Source of the DNA: Berkiella sp963803015
GTDB taxonomy: Bacteria > Pseudomonadota > Gammaproteobacteria > Berkiellales > Berkiellaceae
NCBI GenBank assembly: GCA_963803015.1
Contig: CAWDKV010000004.1
Span: 744,001-808,000, forward strand
Direction: 5' to 3'
Length of the DNA: 64,000 nucleotides
The notes under the pieces were generated by a model that saw nothing but the letters and a program-made list of their open reading frames with translations, did not search any database and had not been told where the DNA came from. A program made the position numbers and the translations under genes. This document shows positions 41,418 through 50,781 of the stretch, piece by piece. How positions within the stretch are numbered: the first letter of the stretch is position 1; each line of letters opens with the position of its first letter.

Positions 41418-42028
41418 TGCCATTATTCACCGTTGCAGACAAACTATTTCAGCTTTTACAAAAAGGTCTCACCCAGCTTGATCCCGCCCTTTTCACGCCA
41501 TTAGAAGACCATCTTGGTAAAACAGTTTGTATTCATTTGGCCCACTTCCCCGCTCTTTACTTTGAAATTCAAAAAAATGGTTTGCTGTTATGTCAAAACC
41601 CTCCATCGCATATTGACACCACATTTGAAGGAACATTAACCGCTTTCTTAGAAATGGTCTTGAGTAAAAAACCGCATACTAAAGGCTTACATATTCGGGG
41701 AGATATGGCGTGCGCTAAAGCGCTCTATGATGCTTGGCAATATTCTGATTGGGATTTTGAAAATCAATTAGCCAAAATAGTAGGTGATACGCTCGCGCAT
41801 ACCATTTGTCAGGGCTTACGCCAGAGCCATGCTTTTATGCTAAAAACCTATGAAAACCGTAAACAAGATACGGCGGATTATCTGCAAAATGAAAAAGGGA
41901 TCTTAGTCTCTCCACTAGAAAGCGAGGATTTATATGCAAAAATCTCTCGTCTGCGAGACGATGTTGAACGCTTTGCCGTTAAAATTCACCTCCTAGAACA
42001 ACTCATCGAAAAGAGGGTGACTAAATAA
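41417..42028 (+). CDS. ubiJ: Ubiquinone biosynthesis accessory factor UbiJ
   Basis: 203 residues. The SCP2 lipid-binding domain fills the first 110 residues (GKTVCIHLAHFPALYFEIQK, HIDTTFEGTLTAF, LHIRGDMACAKAL); a helical C-terminus follows (LRDDVERFAVKIHLLEQLI). UbiJ binds ubiquinone intermediates and organises the soluble Ubi complex. Overlaps of TAATG at both ends couple it to ubiE and ubiB. Confidence 0.93.
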   Translation: MPLFTVADKLFQLLQKGLTQLDPALFTPLEDHLGKTVCIHLAHFPALYFEIQKNGLLLCQNPPSHIDTTFEGTLTAFLEMVLSKKPHTKGLHIRGDMACAKALYDAWQYSDWDFENQLAKIVGDTLAHTICQGLRQSHAFMLKTYENRKQDTADYLQNEKGILVSPLESEDLYAKISRLRDDVERFAVKIHLLEQLIEKRVTK

Positions 42029-43698
42029 TGCGTCTTGTACTTAAAATTATCCGACTCATTCATATTAATATTGTTCTCTTAAAACATGGCTTAGATAAAA
42101 TTGTCTGGTCTTTGCCCATCTTTCGTCCTCTTAATATCTTAATCATCTTTTTCCCCTGGCGCTGGTTTAGACAACATCAAATGCCAGAAGGTGAATCGAT
42201 TCGCTTAGCGCTTGAAGAGCTTGGACCAATCTTTGTTAAATTTGGCCAACTTCTTTCGACAAGACGAGATTTATTGCCCGATGATATTGCCAATGAATTA
42301 GCCAAACTGCAAGATAGTGTCCCTCCTTTTCCAGGAGAACAAGCAAAAGCTATTATTGAAAAAAGCTTGCAACAGCCTCTATCTGCCTTATTTGCTGAAT
42401 TTCATACCATCCCTTTAGCAAGCGCCTCTATTTCCCAAGTGCATGCAGCGGTTTTACATGATGGTACTAAAGTCGTAGTCAAAGTACTCAGGCCCAATGT
42501 ACACAAACAAATTGAAAGCGACATTTCTCTTCTTGAAACTTTTGCTAGACTCATGCATCGTTATGTCCCCAATGCAAGGCGTTTTCATCCTATAGAAATA
42601 GTCGAAGAAATAAAATGTACACTCTTTGACGAATTAGACTTTTTTAAAGAAGCCGCAAACGCCTCTCAACTGAGACGAAATTTTGCAGAATCTGCCAGTT
42701 TATATATTCCTGAAATTTTCTGGCACTACTCCAGAAGTGATGTCCTCGTGATGGAGCAGGTCCATGGGATCCCGATTTCAGATATTGCGGCCTTAAAAGC
42801 GCATGGGATTGATCTGAAACGTTTAGCAGAAAATGGCGTCGAAATCTTTTTTACCCAAGTCTTTCGTGATTGTTTTTTTCATGCCGATATGCACCCCGGC
42901 AATATTTTCGTTTCCACAGAAGATCCCAAGCTTGCGCGCTATATTGCTGTAGACTTTGGGATTATGGGAACCTTAGGTCCTGAAGATCAACACTATTTGG
43001 GTGAAAATTTTCTCGCTTTTTTTAAACGGGATTATCGGCGTGTGGCGGAACTCCATGTCCAATCAGGTTGGGTGCCCCCTGATACCCGTATAGAATCCTT
43101 CGAATCTGCGATAAGAAGCGTTTGTGAACCCATTTTTGAGCGCCCCTTAAAGGAAATTTCTTTTGGTCAAACATTGTTGCGACTTTTCCAAACTGCCAGA
43201 CGTTTTAATATGCAAGTCCAACCTCAATTGGTCTTACTGCAAAAAACCTTACTGACAATTGAAGGTTTGGGACGACAACTGTATCCTGAACTTGATCTCT
43301 GGAATACCGCCAAACCTTATTTAGAGAAGTGGATGAAAAAGCATTATGGCTTTCGCTCTTTTTTCTACCACTTACAAAATAAGCTCCCCCTGTGGACAGA
43401 CAAATTGCCAGAGCTTCCGGAAGCCATTTATGATGTGATCCGCTATTGGCAAAAACAAGCGCACGAAATGCAATATAAGCAATCCTGTAATAGTCCGCCC
43501 TCACTCCCTCAAAGCAGCACAACACCGACAAAAAATGGACTTGCCATGACTATCTTGGGTTCCACTTTAGTCCTCAGCGCCACCCTTATTGCTTTAGCAG
43601 GGCCTTCTGCGGCATTTATTCAGCAGTACCGTATAGCGTTTATTACCGGCGGCTTAATTGTAGGATTTTTCTGTTTCTTTAAGGCTTTGAGAAATTAA
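42028..43698 (+). CDS. ubiB: UbiB, atypical kinase-like ubiquinone biosynthesis protein
   Basis: 556 residues. ESIRLALEELGPIFVKFGQL is the KxGQ-type signature region, PLASASISQVHAAVLHDGTK carries the Ala-rich nucleotide loop, VVVKVLRP the invariant Lys, FFHADMHPGNIF the catalytic loop and AVDFGIMGTL the metal Asp. Two TM helices lie at the C-terminus (ILGSTLVLSATLIALAGPSA and the last 25 residues). It acts with UbiJ and others, possibly extracting lipid intermediates from the membrane by ATP hydrolysis. Its 3' end overlaps the convergent rlmJ by 20 bases. Confidence 0.95.
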   Translation: MRLVLKIIRLIHINIVLLKHGLDKIVWSLPIFRPLNILIIFFPWRWFRQHQMPEGESIRLALEELGPIFVKFGQLLSTRRDLLPDDIANELAKLQDSVPPFPGEQAKAIIEKSLQQPLSALFAEFHTIPLASASISQVHAAVLHDGTKVVVKVLRPNVHKQIESDISLLETFARLMHRYVPNARRFHPIEIVEEIKCTLFDELDFFKEAANASQLRRNFAESASLYIPEIFWHYSRSDVLVMEQVHGIPISDIAALKAHGIDLKRLAENGVEIFFTQVFRDCFFHADMHPGNIFVSTEDPKLARYIAVDFGIMGTLGPEDQHYLGENFLAFFKRDYRRVAELHVQSGWVPPDTRIESFESAIRSVCEPIFERPLKEISFGQTLLRLFQTARRFNMQVQPQLVLLQKTLLTIEGLGRQLYPELDLWNTAKPYLEKWMKKHYGFRSFFYHLQNKLPLWTDKLPELPEAIYDVIRYWQKQAHEMQYKQSCNSPPSLPQSSTTPTKNGLAMTILGSTLVLSATLIALAGPSAAFIQQYRIAFITGGLIVGFFCFFKALRN

Positions 43699-44485
43699 GC
43701 GTCTTTAAATATTCAAAATGCACTTGCACAGTACTCTGCATTTTCCAGGGTGGATTTATCACAAAAATGCCACTCCCCTGCATTCTCTGAGTCGGTGCAT
43801 TTTTAAAAGGACTCCACTCAAAGCACCACGTTTTCTCTAGTTTTGCTTTATCTAAAGCTTTTAGCAGCACCTGATGATAGCCTTCTTTTAATATGGGATA
43901 CCAAATAACATAAATCCCGGTAGGGAATTTTGCATAAAGTTTAGGTACTAAGGCGCCTATGGTTTGATACTCTTCTTTTACTTCATAGCTCGGATCAATA
44001 AAAACCAATCCTCTTTTCTCTTTAAAGGGAATAAGTGCATTTAAGCCTTCGATAGCATCACGCTTATGCAGATGGATATGGCGGACACGACCAAAGTTAT
44101 TTTGCAGCACGGTAAACGCTTGCGGATGGTTTTCAATAAAAATAGCCCTGTCTTGCTCTCTTAAATAATGCTGAATAAGTGCAGGGGAGCCAGGATAGAT
44201 TAAACTCTCTTCTGAAGAGGGATAGTGTGCAGCAATTTCCAACAATTTTTTTATTAAAGGTGGCGGATGTAGCGCCTGTAAGATCTGCCCAAACCCGTGA
44301 GCATATTCTTTAATTTTTTGGCTCTCTTTAGAGGCTAAATCATACAAGCCCTCCCCCGCAAATGCATCTAATACGCAAAAGGGCGCCGGCTTTTGTTGCA
44401 AATTTTCTAAAATACTCAGTAAGATTAAATGCTTGTGGAGATCGGCAAAACTGCCGGCATGATATCGATGCTGATAGCTATACAT
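43679..44485 (-). CDS. rlmJ: 23S rRNA (adenine(2030)-N6)-methyltransferase
   Basis: 268 residues from ATG 44485, which gives the conserved start MYSYQHRYHAGSFADLHKH; a longer upstream reading to 44563 adds 26 unconserved residues. SAM-site VLDAFAGEGLYDL, HKRDAIEGL and LVFIDPSYE (the DPPY-type catalytic motif, here DPSY) are visible. RlmJ modifies A2030 of 23S rRNA. It overlaps ubiB at the 3' ends. Confidence 0.93.
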   Translation of the reverse strand: MYSYQHRYHAGSFADLHKHLILLSILENLQQKPAPFCVLDAFAGEGLYDLASKESQKIKEYAHGFGQILQALHPPPLIKKLLEIAAHYPSSEESLIYPGSPALIQHYLREQDRAIFIENHPQAFTVLQNNFGRVRHIHLHKRDAIEGLNALIPFKEKRGLVFIDPSYEVKEEYQTIGALVPKLYAKFPTGIYVIWYPILKEGYHQVLLKALDKAKLEKTWCFEWSPFKNAPTQRMQGSGIFVINPPWKMQSTVQVHFEYLKTLNFSKP

Positions 44486-44600
44486 AAATCTGAATATTCT
44501 CCCGACTAACTCATTAAATAAGAACGCTAGAGCCTTTGATTCCTCTAAAAAAACACCATACACTGATTATCATTTTTTTCATTTCATACAGAGAGCAGCT

Positions 44601-44918
44601 ATGCGAATACTCACTTTAGGTGAAACAACTCAAATTTCAGGATCAAGCGCAACCGGTGCTTTTATCACAGTCGGTGGCATAATCGGCGCTTACTATGGTG
44701 CCTGTACAGGCGCGACAATCGCTGCACCTTTTTCCCTTATAGGATTAGCTTTTGCCTTCTCGGCGCCAGAAGCGATTATACCAGGCATTGCCATTAGCTG
44801 CGGCATTTTTGGCGTGGGACTTATAGGTGGTGCGCTAATCGGTGGTTTTATAGGTGCAGCCATTGGCGCTGCAGGTGGTATAGCGGCAGATACGGTTATG
44901 CATCAAGCCAAACAGTAA
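44601..44918 (+). CDS. Small Gly/Ala-rich hydrophobic protein with bacteriocin-like leader
   Basis: 105 residues. MRILTLGETTQISGSSATGA matches the leader pattern of double-glycine peptides (LT...E...ISG(S)). After it comes a nearly continuous hydrophobic region with many GxxxG units (GAFITVGGIIGAYYGA, GVGLIGGALIGGFIGAAIGA). Such composition is found in class II bacteriocins and in glycine-zipper membrane proteins. The two other proteins with similar leaders are at 30707 and 52759. No export ABC peptidase is seen in the window. Confidence 0.6.
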   Translation: MRILTLGETTQISGSSATGAFITVGGIIGAYYGACTGATIAAPFSLIGLAFAFSAPEAIIPGIAISCGIFGVGLIGGALIGGFIGAAIGAAGGIAADTVMHQAKQ

Positions 44919-44942
44919 ATCAGGCATACTCCCTTCATGGAT

Positions 44943-44961
44943 GCCGCGAACAAGTCGCGGC
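44943..44961. terminator. Hairpin between convergent genes
   Basis: GCCGCGA-ACAAG-TCGCGGC, seven perfect pairs, 24 bases after the small hydrophobic gene and before the end of the 800-residue gene. No long T-run follows. Confidence 0.45.
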
Positions 44962-44986
44962 AAGTAGGCGCTATATCATTTCCCTT

Positions 44987-47389
44987 TCATTGAGGCACAC
45001 GCGGCGATCGAGGCGATCGCAATGTCACTTGCTCTCGAGGAGATTTTGGTGTTCTGGGTGTTTGCGGATCAAGAGGAAACGCTCTTGCATCTACACCAGC
45101 CTTACCTTCACTAATTTTTTTGGCAGCTTGATACAAATTATAACTCACTGCAATGGCTTTTGTGCGATGGACCTCACCTGGCACAATCCCTTTGGGCAGA
45201 ATATGTAATACGCAGCGGCTTGCTTCATGTTTAAGCGATCGTAGACTCGTTTTATGTGCAGCAGACACTTCTTCTTTTGCTTTAACGTTTTGGTATAATT
45301 CTCGCAATAATTTCTCTGCTTCTAGCATGACGACATTCGGATCATTCGTCTGAAGATAACGTAATTTATCTGTCTCGGTTACTAAAATGCGTTTAAATTC
45401 TTGTATACGACGTAAGGGATATAGATAAAGCTCTGCTGTTTCTGAGCCTTTTGCTTGAAGATTTTCTCTTTCTATATTCATTTCATGTTCAATACACAAA
45501 AGCATTTCAAAAACAGCATGACGTTCAAAAATTCTATTCATTAAAGAAGACGCCATCACTTTCTCTATACTTTTTTCAGTTCTTCTAAATTGTTGAGTAT
45601 AGTCTGAGACAAGATAGTCAGAAGCTTGCTGTCGCATCTTTTTGTATTGTGCTTTTATGGCCTCTTTATCCCCTTGAAGATTGAGAATATCGTCTACAAA
45701 TTGATTAACGGTGGTATCACCAGAAATGGCTTTGACTACTGCTGCTATTTCTATAATTCTCTCTTTTTGTTTAGGAGTGACACTTGCCACTTCTTCAGGC
45801 ATAGGCTCTCCTTCTTGATAATAAGCACCTGCTGCTCCAAAAAAATTAGTCATGAAATTTTGCATATTAGCTAAACCATCGGTATAGCCTTCATCTCTCA
45901 CGGCTTTTGCCCACTCTATAATTATCTCTTGATTGATTCCTTTAGGGAAATCAAAAGGCGGTGGCGTTGATTTGCTTAATGTTCCTGTCAGATGCGCAAA
46001 ATAGTGGCCACAAAGTGTATATTGACATTGCATATTGCCAAGTAAAGCCCCCTCTATGCTTATTTGCTGTACTTTCTGAAAATCAACTGTATTAAGCTTG
46101 GTGTGCATAGCATAGGCGGGAGAAAAATCAACTGCTTCTAAAACCTTTAAACACTTTTCAACTTGACTATCAAAATCTTCTTGATATTTCTCAACAATGT
46201 CCCCCTCTCTATTGACATTGTGTGCTTTATAAATATAAGCAATCAAGTAATATAATATTTGTATTTCTAAACTTTTTTCTAAAGATTCTTGTTCTAACAT
46301 TTTATCTGCATTAAAAAAAACTTCAGCAATATTAGGAATGCCAAGTTGCCCAAAAAATTGTTTTAATGCTGCATTTACTTTCTTAAAGCGATTCAGATCA
46401 GTGCTTCTTTTAAACTCAAAAATAATCCTAAAAAAATCTCCTGTAATTTCTCTATCACGTAAGAGTAAATATTGATGCACGCTTTGCAGATGGCTTTGTC
46501 CTAAAAGCTCTTCATGTAATCCTATCAATTGTGACATGGCATGCGAGGGATTTAATTTTTCAGCCCATGGCTTGACTGGCGTAGAAAAAAGATCAAGCAT
46601 ATTTCTGACGCCTGCTAGCAACACCGTTGGCAAAGAATCTTCCAATTTTGGGTTATGTTTAACCTCGGTCAGTAGGATGTTTTGTTTGGTCGATGTCTTA
46701 TTTAAACTATCTGATGATTGACTCATTTCAAAAACATCTTTCTTGGGATTTTCAAAGAAAGCGCGATACATCTTTTTTGGAGAGGGAAATTGAGACAGCG
46801 CATCTAAGAATGATCTAATAAGCCGTCTTGGATACATTCTAGTCCTATCTCTAGGGTTGGCTCCTTCTTGGATTAATCGCGCAATTCCCTTATCAAGTTG
46901 CGCTTGCTCTTCTTTAGAAGAAGCTTTTTGTTGCACTAAACGATGAAGGGGTTTTTGACCAGAGAGGCGCATACTAATATGGGGCTGAACAAGTAAAGAG
47001 ATATCTGCCTCGGTTGCTTGAATAATCCTAACGCGCTTTTCTTGTGAAGGATTCTTTTCAAGTGCATCTAAACACGCCTTATATCTTTCTCTTATTTGAC
47101 GATTAAGTTCCATAAATGCAGTGTATCGTGGCGAGCCCTCAGGAAAAGCTTTTGCCATAAAGTCCCATATCTGCAAAAGCTCTATTATGCGATCATCCAA
47201 ATTGCGCAAATCTGCGAGCACTTTCTCCATTGAGGCGCTGGCGGTCGTACGCCGCAAATTATCTGCTTGTTCTCGCAAGGTTGCCACGGCAGGTGTGTCT
47301 GAAGCTAAAGGAAGAGGGAGCTTGCCCTTTTGTTTATCATCTGGTGAAGGCGAGGCGGTTTTTCTTGTTCCGAATAATGCATCTAACAT
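44987..47389 (-). CDS. Large hypothetical helical protein with Ser/Thr-Pro-rich ends
   Basis: 800 residues, no family recognised. The N-terminus is Lys/Ser/Pro-rich, the body (60-770) looks alpha-helical and soluble without a TM helix, with one ankyrin-like segment (GIARLIQEGANPRDRTRMYP). The C-terminus is a run of basic S/T-P sites (TPRTPKSPRE, RSPRSPRVPQ). Proline-directed sites of this kind are common in eukaryotic substrates and unusual in bacteria, so a translocated effector is possible (inference). GGAGGAATC stands right before the ATG. Confidence 0.65.
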   Translation of the reverse strand: MLDALFGTRKTASPSPDDKQKGKLPLPLASDTPAVATLREQADNLRRTTASASMEKVLADLRNLDDRIIELLQIWDFMAKAFPEGSPRYTAFMELNRQIRERYKACLDALEKNPSQEKRVRIIQATEADISLLVQPHISMRLSGQKPLHRLVQQKASSKEEQAQLDKGIARLIQEGANPRDRTRMYPRRLIRSFLDALSQFPSPKKMYRAFFENPKKDVFEMSQSSDSLNKTSTKQNILLTEVKHNPKLEDSLPTVLLAGVRNMLDLFSTPVKPWAEKLNPSHAMSQLIGLHEELLGQSHLQSVHQYLLLRDREITGDFFRIIFEFKRSTDLNRFKKVNAALKQFFGQLGIPNIAEVFFNADKMLEQESLEKSLEIQILYYLIAYIYKAHNVNREGDIVEKYQEDFDSQVEKCLKVLEAVDFSPAYAMHTKLNTVDFQKVQQISIEGALLGNMQCQYTLCGHYFAHLTGTLSKSTPPPFDFPKGINQEIIIEWAKAVRDEGYTDGLANMQNFMTNFFGAAGAYYQEGEPMPEEVASVTPKQKERIIEIAAVVKAISGDTTVNQFVDDILNLQGDKEAIKAQYKKMRQQASDYLVSDYTQQFRRTEKSIEKVMASSLMNRIFERHAVFEMLLCIEHEMNIERENLQAKGSETAELYLYPLRRIQEFKRILVTETDKLRYLQTNDPNVVMLEAEKLLRELYQNVKAKEEVSAAHKTSLRSLKHEASRCVLHILPKGIVPGEVHRTKAIAVSYNLYQAAKKISEGKAGVDARAFPLDPQTPRTPKSPREQVTLRSPRSPRVPQ

Positions 47390-47657
47390 GATTCCTCCAG
47401 CTTTAGGCTCATTTCAAATGGAAGAGATCCTAGCGTGGATTCAAACACGTGTACAGTCTCGTTTTATTTTGATTGGAGGGCGAGCTTTCGCTCTAGGGAG
47501 TTATTTGACTGCATATTGCATCCCTGACTGGCCCTAAGAGAGCATCGCGAAAAACTACATTTATCCTGTATTTTTCAACGTTTATCATTTTTCAGTGTCT
47601 TAACCTGCCTGATGTATCATACGATATCCTCAAGTGCAATCAAGAGGAGATGCCCCC

Positions 47658-47963
47658 ATGCAACTATCACCCGAACTCAAAAAGCGGTTACTTAAAGTGC
47701 TTGATGCCTTTAGCGAGGGATATGAACAGCATAACCGAAATCAAGTAGAACAAAATGCCATATTAGGTTTAGGCGCAATGGCTTTAGCCATTCCGGTTGT
47801 TGCTATAAAGGGATTAACGCCCGCTTTGTCATTAATGAAATTTGCACTACCCAAGCTCTTTCAAGCTCATCAAAACGAACAAGAAGCGCAAGCGGTTCGT
47901 GATTTACGAGAGAAATTTTTGCCACGTCCTTCTTTTTCGTCCAAACGTCCGCGTCCATATTAA
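47658..47963 (+). CDS. Hypothetical small protein with one hydrophobic segment
   Basis: 101 residues. An amphipathic N-terminal helix (LSPELKKRLLKVLDAFSEGY), a hydrophobic stretch (ILGLGAMALAIPVVAIKGL) and a basic, proline-rich end. No family recognised. GAGGAGA is eight bases before ATG 47658; a GTG at 47634 would include that SD in coding sequence and is rejected. A terminator follows. Confidence 0.55.
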   Translation: MQLSPELKKRLLKVLDAFSEGYEQHNRNQVEQNAILGLGAMALAIPVVAIKGLTPALSLMKFALPKLFQAHQNEQEAQAVRDLREKFLPRPSFSSKRPRPY

Positions 47964-47972
47964 ATTATCTGC

Positions 47973-48006
47973 AAAAGGTTTTTGCCAAAAGGTAAAAACC
48001 TTTTTT
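47973..48006 (+). terminator. Rho-independent terminator
   Basis: AAAAGGTTTTT and AAAAACCTTTT form an 11-pair stem with a 10-base loop; six T run from 48001. It lies ten bases after the small hypothetical gene. Confidence 0.8.
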
Positions 48007-48062
48007 AATAATAGTTGCGCGATCTCATTCTTTATTTTTGCTAAAAAACTGACCACTTACTC

Positions 48063-49511
48063 TTACCCAAAAGTAAAAGCAAAAACCTCTAATCCTGGTT
48101 CATTCACTTGAACTTCTAAGACGCCTTCCCTAGCATTTTCTTGATTGATCAATTCATAGAGGGTATGCTGCTTGACACTCACTTCTCCATTAACAGTATC
48201 TTTACCTGCTTGTTGCGCAGGGTTTTTGCCATTAAGTGATATTTTAACCGTTACCGGTTTTCCTGTAGTGCCCATCACCAGAAATACTTTTTTTGCATTA
48301 AAGTGCAAACGCAAAGCGGCATTTTTTGATAGCGCAAGACTTTTTTCAGCTTCTATTTCCCATTGGCCTTGCAAAGCCCAGTGATGCAATGGCAGAGAAT
48401 CGGGGAAGTGATAATTCTCTTCTCTATCCAAGATTTTGGATTCTTTAGAAGCAAAATGCTCTAATCGCAGATAGCCTAAATAGGTTTCTGGGCTTTGCAA
48501 AAAATTATAGGGGATTTCAGCATTATCTGCGTCTAGGGCTGATTCTGCCGTAGCATTTAATCCAAGCAAATCTCTAATATTATGCTCAGTAATGTCATAT
48601 TCCCCTTCGCCAAAATGAGTGTAGACAACTTGTCCTGCTTGATTAATTAAATAATGGGCGGGCCAATATTGGTTGTGATAATTACTCCATGTGCTTAAGT
48701 TATTATCTAGTGCCACAGGATATTGAATATTGTGCGATTTTACAGCGGCTTTCACATTCTCCACTTTCTTCTCAAATTCAAATTCTGGCGAATGCACACC
48801 GACGATAATCAATCCTTTATCGCGATACTTTTTATCCCAAGAGATTAAAATGGGGAGTGTGCGCACACAGTTAATGCAAGAGTAGGTCCAAAAATCAACT
48901 AAAACGACTTTCCCTTTCAGAGCTGTGATGGCAAGAGGAGGGCTATTAATCCAGGTTTCAATTCCGACAAAATCTGGTGCGGGATAAGCAAGTGTCAAGG
49001 GATCAAGGAGCCCTTTTTGGTTGGTCGTTTGCACAGATTTCTCTGGCAGCAAAGCTACTATTTCGCTTTGATAACCAATCCACACCACAGCGAGTAAAAT
49101 TAAAACGCCTAGTGTTTTTCTGACTTTATCAGCATGCTTAACAAAAAATTGCATTTTTTCTGCCAACTCTCGTCCTGCCAAAACGATTAACAACATAGGC
49201 AGCGCCGTTCCAAGGGAAAATGCTGTAATGACGGCAATGCTTTCTAAATTACTTTGCTGACGAATAATGGAGACTAATGCTGCCGCCATAATAGGCCCGG
49301 CACAAGGCGTCCACACTAAGCCTATTAAAGCGCCAATCAAAAGACCGCTAAAAAATCCCTCACCCTTAAAAGAGAATAAGAGATTACCACCAAAATTGGC
49401 TAAACCTTGCAACCATCCATTCAATTTTTGTGATAACGTTTCAGAAATAAGCACCAAACCAAACAATGCTAATAAAATGAGAGAGCCTCGCTTAATGAGA
49501 TCAGAGATCAA
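48063..49511 (-). CDS. DipZ-like thiol-disulfide protein, main part (TM half, thioredoxin, C-domain)
   Basis: 482 codons. The start carries the second half of a CcdA/DsbD-type membrane domain (IGLVWTPCAGPIMAAAL with its Cys, then further TM helices). A redoxin/TlpA-like domain follows (VLVDFWTYSCINCVRTLPIL with CxxC), and then a beta-rich C-terminal domain near residues 330-480, the DipZ arrangement. It should pass electrons from the cytoplasm to periplasmic thiols. The first half of the membrane domain is in the adjacent frame at 49501-49716. The only start codon near the junction, TTG at 49511, touches an AGGAG, too close for initiation. See findings for the shift at CTC TGA. Confidence 0.8.
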   Translation of the reverse strand: MISDLIKRGSLILLALFGLVLISETLSQKLNGWLQGLANFGGNLLFSFKGEGFFSGLLIGALIGLVWTPCAGPIMAAALVSIIRQQSNLESIAVITAFSLGTALPMLLIVLAGRELAEKMQFFVKHADKVRKTLGVLILLAVVWIGYQSEIVALLPEKSVQTTNQKGLLDPLTLAYPAPDFVGIETWINSPPLAITALKGKVVLVDFWTYSCINCVRTLPILISWDKKYRDKGLIIVGVHSPEFEFEKKVENVKAAVKSHNIQYPVALDNNLSTWSNYHNQYWPAHYLINQAGQVVYTHFGEGEYDITEHNIRDLLGLNATAESALDADNAEIPYNFLQSPETYLGYLRLEHFASKESKILDREENYHFPDSLPLHHWALQGQWEIEAEKSLALSKNAALRLHFNAKKVFLVMGTTGKPVTVKISLNGKNPAQQAGKDTVNGEVSVKQHTLYELINQENAREGVLEVQVNEPGLEVFAFTFG

Positions 49512-49716
49512 CTCCTAAGAGCGCGACGATTTTGTAGGAAACTAGAGCAAACACACCAAAAGCTAAAATAAAACCAACTATGATGCCTAAAGGGCGCCGT
49601 CTGCCGCTTGATAAAGAAGCCGCCAACACCAAAGGCAAAACGGGCAAAATACAAGGAGAAACAATCAGTGCTAAGCCTTCTAAAAAAGCGAGTCCAGTCT
49701 CAATGGGATTTATCAT
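49501..49716 (-). CDS. DipZ-like protein, N-terminal membrane part in a separate frame
   Basis: 71 codons. FLEGLALIVSPCILPVLPLV is the first Cys-containing helix of CcdA/DsbD proteins, and a second helix (GIIVGFILAFGVFALVSYKI) follows. It ends at GVDL-TGA. A +1 shift at CTC TGA continues directly into DLIKRGSLILLALFGLVLI of the next frame, giving a full CcdA fold. Alone it cannot be functional, since the family needs both Cys-bearing halves. Confidence 0.7.
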   Translation of the reverse strand: MINPIETGLAFLEGLALIVSPCILPVLPLVLAASLSSGRRRPLGIIVGFILAFGVFALVSYKIVALLGVDL

Positions 49717-49748
49717 TATTTCCTTGTTCTTACTTTTATTAAAAAGTC

Positions 49749-50063
49749 TTAACGAGCACGATGTCGTGGTCTTTCATCACTACCCACTAAACAATCCCCT
49801 ATGCAGCTTAAAGCACAACAGGCTAAACTCGCACAGCAATACAATGCTGCCCCACCTATTACGGTTGTAGCTAGTATAGCAGCCGCTGGCATAACATAGT
49901 GTTCTGTCCAGAAAGGAATACATTCTTCGACCGCTGTTCTACATAATTCTTTTTTCAAGCTGCTTTCAGAAAAAATGACGTTTTTACACTGGTCAAGTAC
50001 TGTTTTGCAGGCTTCATCTGTAACCGCGGTCTTTAAAGACTGCAATAAAGTTTCTAGAGACAT
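49749..50063 (-). CDS. Hypothetical Cys-rich single-TM protein
   Basis: 104 residues. A helical N-terminus with three Cys, then a hydrophobic stretch (MPAAAILATTVIGGAALYCC) that continues into ASLACCALSCIGDC; at least nine Cys in all. The basic end is RPRHRAR. No family recognised. It precedes the DipZ-like thiol gene in the same direction 32 bases away, so a redox partner or a target is possible (inference). A Cys-dense hydrophobic end is also reminiscent of lipid-modified eukaryotic proteins. Confidence 0.55.
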   Translation of the reverse strand: MSLETLLQSLKTAVTDEACKTVLDQCKNVIFSESSLKKELCRTAVEECIPFWTEHYVMPAAAILATTVIGGAALYCCASLACCALSCIGDCLVGSDERPRHRAR

Positions 50064-50292
50064 TTTTCACTCCTAACAACAAATATAGGGTTTAAACAGG
50101 GGCTTTGCGCATATAACGCCAGCTACTATACGCATTTTTTAGTGGAAAGCTATCTCTTCCAGGCTCTTTTCTTTCCAAAATCGATAACCCCCTCTATTTC
50201 GCAGATAAACTGTCAGAATTTGAGATTGATATTTGTATGTCATATAGCTAAAATATCGATTCCTGTGCGCAAAAGACGCACTCTTCGCAAAA

Positions 50293-50658
50293 ATGTCTAT
50301 TTTTGAAAGATTTGGGGGTGGGGTGTCGATGAGAAAATGTCCTTCTCTTTTAGGCGTGATGAAAAAGTCTTTAGATCTTTTTGTAGAAGGCAGTCTTTTT
50401 TGGCTACCTATTACCCTGACTATTCTCTTGATAAATCATCTGTCCAGTCAACGAACGCCACGCAGTGCACATTTTCTAGAGCTGCCGATGCTCAATGGCT
50501 TTAAGCTATTACGAGAATATGTACTAGAAGTCTTTTTAGTCCTATTAGGCATGTTCATCTTAGAAGAAGCAATTGCAGGTGCCTACTTGAAGCTTGGCGT
50601 CTCCTCTTTTGGATCTCCCCCACTTCTTATTTTATGTATCTCGCCTTGGTGGTACTAG
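50293..50658 (+). CDS. Hypothetical small membrane protein
   Basis: 121 residues with two hydrophobic segments (LFWLPITLTILLINHL and LEVFLVLLGMFILEEAIAGA). No family recognised. The start at 50293 lacks an SD; ATG at 50329 is preceded by GGGGTGGGGTG and may be the true start. No supporting context. Moderate chance that it is a chance frame. Confidence 0.35.
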   Translation: MSIFERFGGGVSMRKCPSLLGVMKKSLDLFVEGSLFWLPITLTILLINHLSSQRTPRSAHFLELPMLNGFKLLREYVLEVFLVLLGMFILEEAIAGAYLKLGVSSFGSPPLLILCISPWWY

Positions 50659-50781
50659 AATGCAGAACAGTGGATGGGTTTGAGTGTTAAACTCTCTTAA
50701 AAATACTGATATACTCTTTCTACTTTGGTTTGAGTCGTTATTGTCTAAACCAAAGTGTTATTCACAAAAAGGAGAGATAAA

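Noticed and set aside
47121..47537. A 138-codon + strand frame overlapping the start of the 800-residue gene
   Set aside because: Mostly antisense to the large gene; the part beyond it has no SD or domain.
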